DNA from: Angelobacter sp036557225
Lineage (GTDB): Bacteria; Acidobacteriota; Terriglobia; Terriglobales; Acidobacteriaceae
Assembly: GCA_036557225.1 (NCBI GenBank)
Contig: DATBHX010000012.1
Span: forward strand, 1 to 64,000
Direction: 5' to 3'
DNA: 64,000 nt
The translations under genes were made by a program, and so were the position numbers. The notes under the pieces are model-generated. The model saw only the letters and a program-made list of their open reading frames with translations. It ran no database searches and was not told the origin of the DNA. The first letter of the stretch is position 1. Every line of letters begins with the position of its first letter. Shown piece by piece: positions 43,415 to 50,268 of the stretch.

Positions 43415-43490
43415 TCTACCCTCTTCATCCTAAGGTGTCTTCGACGTCGAGAGGTATTCGTTGCCCAACTATTTTGACGTTAAAATTTTC

Positions 43491-43518
43491 TTGACATTTC
43501 CCGTGGCTGGAGGAGAAT
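43491..43518 (+). promoter_or_regulatory. receptor promoter, TTGACA-N16-GAGAAT
   Basis: TTGACA at 43491-43496 and GAGAAT at 43513-43518. Transcription would start near 43525, giving a leader of about 105 nt that holds the 43590 palindrome. Confidence 0.5.
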
Positions 43519-43589
43519 TGGCCGACTCAGGGAGGTGGCCCTGAGGGAATCGTTCGTTGTGTGCATTTTTTATTTGGCAGTTTATCCGA

Positions 43590-43601
43590 ACGAACGTTCG
43601 T
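43590..43601. promoter_or_regulatory. palindrome ACGAACGTTCGT in the receptor leader
   Basis: A perfect 12-bp palindrome 29 bp before the start codon, with a related ATCGTTCGTT at 43550. Candidate operator or RNA hairpin for control of the receptor. Confidence 0.35.
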
Positions 43602-43629
43602 AAGACTCCACTCCCCTTTTGGAGGAACC

Positions 43630-46600
43630 ATGAATCGTCCTTGGGCCTTAGTCATGCTCGCCCTCGTTCTCCTGCTCACTCATCGAGCGGCGCTGGCGCA
43701 AGCCAACACCGGAGATGCACAACTCAACGGCTCTGTACGAGACCAGACCGGCAGCATGATCGTGAAGGCTACGGTATCGCTGCGCAACGTCGCCACCAAC
43801 CAGGTTTACAAGGCTTCTTCCAACAACGTCGGGTTTTACATTCTCACCAATGTTGCGCCGGGCAGTTACGATCTGACGATCGAGTCGCAGGGCTTCGCCA
43901 AGTACGAGCAGAAAGGGCTGGTGCTGCGTGTTGCCCAGGTGGCGACCATCGACGTGAGCCTGAAGGTGGCCGGGACCACGCAGGAAGTCGTGGTCAATAC
44001 GGAGGCGCCGGTGATCGAGCCCACACGCACCGAGGTGAGCAGCGTGGTGGAAGCGCAGAAGATCCAGGCTCTGCCGATCGCCGGACGCCTGTTCACGGAT
44101 TTTGCGCTGCTCAGCCCCGGCGTGACCACGGGCCGTATCAGCCTGCAATCGACGTTTACGGATCCCACGGTGACGCGCATCTCGTTTGGCGGACAACGGG
44201 ATCTCAACAACAGCGTAACCGTAGATGGCGCGGACAACATCAACACGGCCACCGGATCGCAGCGGGCTACGCCTTCACAAGAGGCGGTGAGCGAATTCCG
44301 CGTAGTGAACAACGGCTTTGGCGCGGAGTACGGGCGTGCGCTGGGCGGGATCGTGAACATCGTGACCAAATCGGGCAGTAACGATATCCATGGCTCGGTC
44401 TACGAATACTTCATGAACAACGCGCTCAACGCCAACTCACCGCTGGCGCCGCAGGGTTTTGATACCTTCCGGCAAAACCAGTTTGGGGCTACGCTGGGCG
44501 GTCCCATCAAAACCGACAAGACTTTCTACTTCCTGAACTATGAAGGCCAGCGGAAGGGGCAGTCGCCGCAGTATCCGGCGCTGCTGGTTTCCGCCGTGCC
44601 GGCCATCAATGCCGTGAAGCAGAGCTTCGGTCTTGCACCGGAAAATCTCAACGTGCTGAAAACGGCCGACGTCAACAACGGCTTCGCCAAGCTGGACCAC
44701 ACAATCAACGACAAGAACCGGCTCTCCGCCCGCTACTCCATTCAGGGCGCTACCAACCTGAATATGCTGGTGGGGGAAACGCTCGATGGCGGCGGTGTCG
44801 GCGCGCCCAGCAGCGGACGCAATGGCGACCTGATGGACCAGGACCTGGTCGGAACGCTCACGACTTCTTTCACTGAGAACAAAGTCAACTCGCTGCTGGT
44901 GCAGTGGGCACGGCGTAATTACGGCTTTGCCGGCGTGACCGGACAGCCGAACCTCGACGTGCCGAACCTGCTACTCTTCGGCCATAACTTTGGCGCGTTT
45001 GATCGCTACAACGAATCCCGCATCCAGGGATCGGACACTTTCTCCCTGGTGCATGGCAAGCACTACGCCAAGTTTGGTTTTGACACCAGCTACATTCGCA
45101 ACTTCGTGATCTGGCCGGGCTTCACGCCTGCCCGCGTCATCTTCCCCAGCCTTGACGATCTGCTGGCTTCGGGTAAATCCGGCTGGGGATCCACGCCGTG
45201 CCCGCCGCCGCTGGTGGGGCTGGTAGCGCCGTGCATTGCAGCATTTTTCTGGGGCGCACCCATTGGTCCCGGTCCGTTCAATCCCAATGCAGCCTCGCCT
45301 TCGCTGCCCACTACGTGGGCCAATGCCTTTGATCCCGCATCGGCTTCCGATTTCTTTGTCCACGTGAACCACAGCTACTTTGGCTTCTTTGCCCAGGACC
45401 AATACCGGCTGACACCGAAACTCACCGTGAACTACGGGCTGCGCTATGACGTGGAAGCCGGGCTTGATTTCTTCGTCAACGGCGACCACAACAACTTCCA
45501 GCCGCGCGTCGGCTTTGCCTACTCGCCGGACTCCAAGACGGTGATTCGCGCTGGCTATGGAATCTTCAATGACAAGTACAGCCTTACCTTCTTCTTTGTG
45601 CCTGCGCCGCAGCGGCCGCCGGTGATTGCCGGGCTGCCTACGTCGAAGAACCAGACAACAGGCACCTGGCTGCTGAACAGCATGTTCCTGCCTACGCCCT
45701 GCGTGATCGCAGGCTGCCCAACGCCTCCGCCGGGAGCTGCTCTGCCTCCAGGAACGGTGCCGCCTCCGCTGCTGACTGCGGCGTTTGAGAACCTGATCAA
45801 CAACGGAGCCTTCCCCAACAACTCTCTGTTTGTTCAGGGCGGAACAGCGGTTGACCGCAACCTCCGCACGCCTTACACGGAGCAGACCAGCCTGGAGATC
45901 GACCGAACGCTGGGCGGAGGGCTTACCGTCAGCGCCGGCTACATGTTTGTCGCCGGGCACAAGCTGGTGCGCCCGATCGATCTCAATGTGGGACCGCCGG
46001 TTGGCAAAGAACCCGGCACGGGCAAGGATATCTACGCCTTCGCCATTAACGATCCCAACATTCCCGCGCCGCCGGCCGGCTCCAACGGGACCAACGGGAT
46101 CTTCTACTTCACTGACTCCACCGGCAACTCCGTGTACCACGGGCTGACGCTGCAGGCGATTGAGAAGGCAGGGAAGTATTTTTCCTTGAACGCCAATTAC
46201 ACCTTCTCGCACACGCTCGATGACGGGACTTTTGTCACCTTTGTGAGCACGCCGCAATCGAACGCGCAGCGCAACCTGGAGCGCGCCAACTCCAACCAGG
46301 ACGCGCGCCATCGTTTTGTCGCCAACTTTGTGGCCGACGCGCCGCAGAACACCTTCCTGCGCAACTTTGAGTTGAGCAGCATTATCACTCTGCAGTCGGC
46401 ACGGCCGTTTACGCTGTTCGTGGGCTTTGACGCGAACAACGACGGCAATCCGGTGACCGACCGCGTAGGCGCTTCGCCGCGCAACAGCTATCGTGGCGAT
46501 ACGCTGCAGACGGTGGACCTGCGCCTGTCGCGTTCGGTCCACTTCAGCGAGCGGAAGATCTTGAATCTTTCCGTCGACGGTTTCAATCTTTTCAACCGCG

Positions 46601-46767
46601 CCAATATCGACGAAGTGTTCTCCGTGTACGGTGCGCCTGACTTTATCCCCGGAGACGTGCCAACGCACTTCGGCGACGGCAATTTCGGACCGAGCGGCGC
46701 CGTGGGGGCGCCACGCACGGCGTTTAACTCGCGCCAGTTCCAGCTGGCGGCGAAGTTTACCTTCTAA
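43630..46767 (+). CDS. Oar-like TonB-dependent receptor with carboxypeptidase-regulatory-like domain
   Basis: The ATG at 43630 has GGAGG 4 nt upstream and starts a signal peptide (MNRPWALVMLALVLLLTHRAALA). Residues about 34-115 form the carboxypeptidase-regulatory-like domain (GSVRDQTGSMIVKATVSLRN...ILTNVAPGSYDLTIESQGF). A plug (QALPIAGRLFTDFALLSPGV...VDGADNINTATGS...GFGAEYGRALGGIVNIVTKSGSNDIHGSVYEYF) and a large outer-membrane barrel follow, ending in an aromatic final residue, FQLAAKFTF, as expected for beta-barrel export. Family members import bulky substrates or adhere in Acidobacteriota and Bacteroidota. The ligand is unknown. No TonB box is obvious. A terminator follows. Confidence 0.93.
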   Translation: MNRPWALVMLALVLLLTHRAALAQANTGDAQLNGSVRDQTGSMIVKATVSLRNVATNQVYKASSNNVGFYILTNVAPGSYDLTIESQGFAKYEQKGLVLRVAQVATIDVSLKVAGTTQEVVVNTEAPVIEPTRTEVSSVVEAQKIQALPIAGRLFTDFALLSPGVTTGRISLQSTFTDPTVTRISFGGQRDLNNSVTVDGADNINTATGSQRATPSQEAVSEFRVVNNGFGAEYGRALGGIVNIVTKSGSNDIHGSVYEYFMNNALNANSPLAPQGFDTFRQNQFGATLGGPIKTDKTFYFLNYEGQRKGQSPQYPALLVSAVPAINAVKQSFGLAPENLNVLKTADVNNGFAKLDHTINDKNRLSARYSIQGATNLNMLVGETLDGGGVGAPSSGRNGDLMDQDLVGTLTTSFTENKVNSLLVQWARRNYGFAGVTGQPNLDVPNLLLFGHNFGAFDRYNESRIQGSDTFSLVHGKHYAKFGFDTSYIRNFVIWPGFTPARVIFPSLDDLLASGKSGWGSTPCPPPLVGLVAPCIAAFFWGAPIGPGPFNPNAASPSLPTTWANAFDPASASDFFVHVNHSYFGFFAQDQYRLTPKLTVNYGLRYDVEAGLDFFVNGDHNNFQPRVGFAYSPDSKTVIRAGYGIFNDKYSLTFFFVPAPQRPPVIAGLPTSKNQTTGTWLLNSMFLPTPCVIAGCPTPPPGAALPPGTVPPPLLTAAFENLINNGAFPNNSLFVQGGTAVDRNLRTPYTEQTSLEIDRTLGGGLTVSAGYMFVAGHKLVRPIDLNVGPPVGKEPGTGKDIYAFAINDPNIPAPPAGSNGTNGIFYFTDSTGNSVYHGLTLQAIEKAGKYFSLNANYTFSHTLDDGTFVTFVSTPQSNAQRNLERANSNQDARHRFVANFVADAPQNTFLRNFELSSIITLQSARPFTLFVGFDANNDGNPVTDRVGASPRNSYRGDTLQTVDLRLSRSVHFSERKILNLSVDGFNLFNRANIDEVFSVYGAPDFIPGDVPTHFGDGNFGPSGAVGAPRTAFNSRQFQLAAKFTF

Positions 46768-46790
46768 TTCACTCCTGCTCACTCACTACC

Positions 46791-46824
46791 CCGGCAGCTC
46801 CTTCAAAGGGCTGCCGGCTTTTTT
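46791..46824 (+). terminator. rho-independent terminator after the receptor gene
   Basis: Stem CCGGCAGC (46791-46798) with GCTGCCGG (46810-46817), an 11-nt loop and six T residues. Confidence 0.85.
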
Positions 46825-46900
46825 ATGTAATGAATGAGGAATGATGATCCGTGTCTCGAACTACCGCAGCGCGCTCGAGCGTTTCGAGTGTTGAGAAAAG

Positions 46901-46957
46901 CCAGGGCCCTTGGTAAGGGAAGATTGGCAGAGCGGCCCCTTCCCTTCAAGGGCCTGG
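46901..46957. repeat. long imperfect inverted repeat upstream of bioB
   Basis: Left arm 46901-46922 (CCAGGGCCCTTGGTAAGGGAAG minus bulges) and right arm 46939-46957 can pair over about 18 bp with two bulges and a 16-nt loop. No T-tract follows. The end lies 68 bp before bioB. Confidence 0.55.
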
Positions 46958-47010
46958 TTTGCCCCTTCCTGCAGGGTTAGACACACGCGGCGTGGAGGTG
47001 GAACGGCATT

Positions 47011-47016
47011 TATAAT
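47011..47016 (+). promoter_or_regulatory. -10 TATAAT of bioB at leaderless spacing
   Basis: A perfect TATAAT ends 8 nt before the bioB ATG. The transcript would start within 1-2 nt of the start codon. There is no Shine-Dalgarno sequence. Confidence 0.55.
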
Positions 47017-47024
47017 TCCTCTCC

Positions 47025-47972
47025 ATGCGTACGGATTGGACGGGGCAGGAAGTTGCCGGCATCTATCGACAGCCGCTGCTCGACCTTCTTCTACAGGCCC
47101 AGATGGTGCATCGTGAATACCATCCGGCCAATGCTGTGCAGATGTGCCGGCTGCTCTCCATCAAAACCGGAGGATGTCCTGAAGACTGCGCGTATTGCCC
47201 GCAGAGCGCGCGCTACCCAACAGGCGTAGAACGTGAGCCTTTGATGAATTGTCATGAGGTCCTGCCCGCTGCGGTGCGCGCGAAAGCCGAAGGCGCGACT
47301 CGTTTTTGCATGGGCGCGGCATGGAGACAGGCTCCGCAGGGTCGCGAGTTTGATTCAGTGCTGGAGTCGGTGCGTGCCGTGGCCGCCCTGGGCATGGAGG
47401 TCTGCTGCACGCTGGGCATGCTGACGGAGACACAAGCTGCGCAATTGAAGCAAGCGGGTTGCACGGCCTACAACCACAATCTGGATTCGTCTCCGGAATT
47501 CTACGGGACTATTATTTCAACGCGCACCTATCAGGAGCGGCTGGATACCATTGCCGCAGTGCGCAAGGCCGGGATCACTGTTTGTTGTGGCGGTATTCTT
47601 GGCATGGGTGAGACGGAAGAAGATCGAATCGGGCTGCTGCATCAATTGGCAATCCTCAACCCGCACCCGGAGAGCGTGCCCATCAATATGCTGGTCCGGG
47701 CGGAAGGCACGCCGCTGGCCAATGCGGCGGATCTTGATCCGTTAATCATGGTGCGGACGATTGCGTGCGCCCGGGTCCTCATGCCGTCTTCAATGGTTCG
47801 CCTCGCTGCCGGCCGCAAACAGTTACCACGCGAAGCGGTGTTGCTGTGCTTCATGGCCGGAGCCAACTCCATTTTTACTGGTGAAAAGCTGCTGACTACC
47901 CCGAATCCTGGTCATAGCGAGGACACGGAGTTGCTAGAGGAATTGGGCTTAAAGGCGATGCAGCTGGTTTAG
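47025..47972 (+). CDS. bioB: biotin synthase
   Basis: A radical SAM enzyme that inserts sulfur into dethiobiotin. The [4Fe-4S] cluster motif CPEDCAYC (CxxxCxxC) lies near residue 51, preceded by LLSIKTGG. Other family signatures are RFCMGAAWRQ, CCTLGMLTETQAAQLKQAG, YNHNLDSSPEFY, CCGGILGMGETEEDRI and the end NSIFTGEKLLTTPN. The second-cluster Cys and Arg residues are in expected positions. At 315 residues it is normal. It has its own -10 and is likely monocistronic. No other biotin gene is next to it. Confidence 0.96.
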   Translation: MRTDWTGQEVAGIYRQPLLDLLLQAQMVHREYHPANAVQMCRLLSIKTGGCPEDCAYCPQSARYPTGVEREPLMNCHEVLPAAVRAKAEGATRFCMGAAWRQAPQGREFDSVLESVRAVAALGMEVCCTLGMLTETQAAQLKQAGCTAYNHNLDSSPEFYGTIISTRTYQERLDTIAAVRKAGITVCCGGILGMGETEEDRIGLLHQLAILNPHPESVPINMLVRAEGTPLANAADLDPLIMVRTIACARVLMPSSMVRLAAGRKQLPREAVLLCFMAGANSIFTGEKLLTTPNPGHSEDTELLEELGLKAMQLV

Positions 47973-48011
47973 CGACTATGCTTGTGTAGACAATCTTTGA
48001 CCCGATTGGAG

Positions 48012-49229
48012 ATGCATGTGAAAGTTGGTATCTGTTCCATCCTGCTTCTTTGGGCGATGACGGTGCTGCCGGCCGCAGCCAAAGAGATTCAGGCCACCAT
48101 TGTTTACGACGATGCCCCGACTCAAATCTCCTTAGCTCTCGAAGAAGCGGACCAGCTCTGGATCACCACGGCCGATCTCAAACGGGCTACGCGCTTTGAA
48201 GTCAAGCCGCAGGGCGTCTGTCGCGATGAGCTGTGCTTTCCCCTGCCCAAGGCACGGCGGCAGGATTTTCTGCGGAAAACTCCGCCGGTATTCTGGTTCA
48301 ACCTGACGGCTTTTGCTGCTCTGGTGCATCAGCCGGTGGCGCACGACGCCGCGCTCGCAACCTGGTACTTTGGCTTGCGTTCGGACCAAAGGCAGGGCTT
48401 GAGTTCGCTGCAGGCCCCGGACTTCACGCTGCCGGACATTCACGGCAAGCCGCATTCGCTCTCTGATTTTCGCGGCAAGAAGATCTTTCTCGTCACCTGG
48501 GCCTCCTGGTGAGGGTGCCGTTTTGACCTGCCAGGCTGGCAGGCAGTCTATGAGCGACTGAAAGATAAGAATCTTGAGATCGTCTCCGTGGCTCAGGACA
48601 CCGGCGGAGTCAAAGACGCAGGTCCATGGATCGATCCGCTGCAATACGTCGAGAGCAAACCTGATTTGCCGAAAGAGACGGTTGAGACCGCAAAGAAGAT
48701 CGGCCCGCTGACCTACACGGTTCTGATCGACGAGAAGCACCTGATCTCAAAGCTATACAACATGGTGAACGTCCCGACGGGCGTGTGGATTGACGAGAAG
48801 GGAAGGATCGTCCGTCCGAACGAAGTGGCGTTTGTCGACGATCGCTTCAAGAATTTCAGCGGGCTTGATTCTGCGCCGTATCTCAACGCGCTCAAAGACT
48901 GGGCAGAGAAGGGCGACAAGAGCACGTTCGTGATGAGCCAAGACCGGCTGCGGGAAAAGCTCTCCGCCAACGATCCCAACATTGCTCAGGCCGCGGCGGA
49001 GTTTGGTTTGGGCGAGCAGCTCTACAAATCCGGCCATCCAGCGGAAGCGATTCCCCATTTCAAAGAAGCCCAGCGATTGAATCCGAAGAGCTGGAATTAC
49101 AAGCGCCAGGCATGGGCGCTCTCGGACGCCAAGCGTGATTACGGAACCAGCTTCAAGGATGAGGTAGAGAAGATTGGCGGGAGCAAGGCATATTATCCGC
49201 CGCCGGAGTTGCCGGAAAAGAAGCCGTAA
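48012..49229 (+). CDS. exported TlpA-like thioredoxin-fold protein with in-frame UGA (predicted selenoprotein)
   Basis: One continuous reading frame contains a single TGA at 48510-48512 (residue 167). The N-terminal part has a signal peptide (VGICSILLLWAMTVLPAAA), a beta-rich region, then APDFTLPDIHGKPHSLSDFRGKKIFLVTWASW, the classic start of a TlpA/ResA thioredoxin domain where WASW is followed by Cys. Here TGA takes the place of that Cys and GCR follows (Sec-Gly-Cys). The frame continues for 239 codons with a normal thioredoxin domain (LPGWQAVYERLKDKNLEIVSVAQDTGG, NVPTGVWIDEKGRIVRPNEVAF) and TPR-like C-terminus (FGLGEQLYKSGHPAEAIPHFKEAQRLNP). A hairpin fit for a SECIS follows the TGA. ATG 48012 is used, and GTG 48018 fits the GGAG spacing better. 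A nonsense-mutated pseudogene is the alternative. Confidence 0.75.
48510..48512 (+). other. candidate selenocysteine codon (UGA)
   Basis: TGA at the catalytic Cys position of WASW-U-GCR. The two halves are in the same frame and no other stop interrupts them. Confidence 0.75.
48527..48543 (+). ncRNA. candidate bacterial SECIS hairpin
   Basis: CCTGCC (48527-48532), loop AGGCT, GGCAGG (48538-48543). It starts 14 nt and its loop 20 nt after the UGA, with guanines at the second and third loop positions, close to the described bacterial SECIS consensus (E. coli fdhF loop AGGUCU). The hairpin overlaps coding sequence, as is normal in bacteria. Confidence 0.6.
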
Positions 49230-49257
49230 TAGCCTTCCGCGGCAAGGCTGATGCTGC

Positions 49258-49286
49258 AGTGGGCCAGTCTTTCAGAATGGCCCACT
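49258..49286. repeat. hairpin repeat AGTGGGCCA - loop - TGGCCCACT
   Basis: A perfect 9-bp inverted repeat with an 11-nt loop, between convergent genes. It shares its core with the hairpin at 32164-32193. It could act as a two-sided terminator without a T-tract. Confidence 0.7.
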
Positions 49287-49294
49287 ACCCCGGA

Positions 49295-50041
49295 TCATTC
49301 AGAATCAAAATTGCAGACCTGGCCGCGGCAATACAGGTTCTTTACGGTAAATCCCTCCGGCACCCTGAATACAGATGGATCAGGATCGCCAAGGTGGATG
49401 TTGGTGAGTTGGTCCTTCATATGAGAAGAGGATGAAGCGTCAGAGTAATCAGAGACGTACAAGAGCGTGAACTTCAAGTCAGGTGAATACCATTCGTCCG
49501 TCGATGATGTTTGGTCGCACGTATTGCTGGAGTGCTTTCCTCTTGCCATCAATCCCTCGATTTCCCTGCTGCCCAGGTCCGCTTCAGAGTGGACGATCTT
49601 GAGCGAAGCATTGACTGGAGCTTTGGTTTCCGGATTCTTTGTACCATCCTGAGAAGCTGGGGGCTTGGACGGCCCGATTGGAGCGGAGCGGGGGTGGTGC
49701 GTTACGGTAGCGGTCTGCTGCTCCACATTTATGCGAATGGTAACGTTTGCCACCGGATCAGTGACAATCACATACCTGGTTTTTCCGGTCTTCAGGTTTT
49801 CCATGTCGCAGCGGGCGCGTCCTTCAGAATCGCGGAAAACCTTCCCACGTGATTCCTGGCGATTACGGCTCCCGTCGCTGTTGAGGGGCTCAAAAACATG
49901 AGTGTAATCGGCGGTAAACGGAGCGCCAGTCACCGGAGCGGTCAGATTGATTGCGCCGGCCACGCCAAAACAGGCCTGCGCCCGGGCGGTTGAAATAGAG
50001 AACAACACGAAAAGAGCGGCAGAGACCCACAGAGGTTTCAT
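49295..50041 (-). CDS. secreted protein of unknown function, 248 aa
   Basis: The ATG at 50041 has AAGGAG 9 nt upstream. A signal peptide MKPLWVSAALFVLFSISTARA is followed by a conserved-looking beta-rich region: CFGVAGAINLTAPVTGAPFTADYTHVFEPLNSDGS, RGKVFRDSEGRARCDMENLK, RYVIVTDPVANVTIRINVEQQTATVTHHP and later STDEWYSPDLKFTLLYVSDYSDASSSSHMKDQLTNIHLGDPDPSVFRVPEGF. The last part, SPDLKxxxLyxxxDPxxGxxxxxlxNI..gePdpxlFxxPxGY, is a pattern repeated in acidobacterial proteins with an unknown lipoprotein-like domain. Four Cys in the mature form could form disulfides. No function recognised. Confidence 0.72.
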   Translation of the reverse strand: MKPLWVSAALFVLFSISTARAQACFGVAGAINLTAPVTGAPFTADYTHVFEPLNSDGSRNRQESRGKVFRDSEGRARCDMENLKTGKTRYVIVTDPVANVTIRINVEQQTATVTHHPRSAPIGPSKPPASQDGTKNPETKAPVNASLKIVHSEADLGSREIEGLMARGKHSSNTCDQTSSTDEWYSPDLKFTLLYVSDYSDASSSSHMKDQLTNIHLGDPDPSVFRVPEGFTVKNLYCRGQVCNFDSE

Positions 50042-50268
50042 CGCATTCAGCTCCTTGCTTTCTTTCACTGAACTGTCTTCGCAAACAGAACGGCGGCGGA
50101 GGAGTTCTTTGCGCAGGAATTTTCTTATGAAAACGGCGCAGGTTCCGATAAAGCGCCTGCCAGTCTCGTCTGCCTTTCGTGATTGCCAGGGCAAACGCGC
50201 TGGACATCCGTTCTACGAATCGCTATAAAAGTGCGTTCTCACCTTTGTCAGAGAACCAAGGAGCCTCC

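Larger units (their letters stand above)
43289..43629. other. 341-bp intergenic region upstream of the TonB-dependent receptor
   Basis: There is no gene. It has a 16-bp-arm hairpin repeat GCAGGCCT-AA-AGGCCTGC (43397-43414), a TTGACA promoter (43491), and the palindrome ACGAACGTTCGT (43590-43601) in the leader. Confidence 0.6.

Noticed and set aside
44971..46782. 603-residue open frame antisense to the TonB receptor
   Set aside because: It is Arg-rich and without domains, and is opposite to a well-supported gene.
47982..48512. Pseudogene interpretation of the interrupted TlpA-like gene
   Set aside because: The stop is exactly at the redox Cys, in frame, with a hairpin in the right place. That coincidence favours recoding over decay, although it is not proof.
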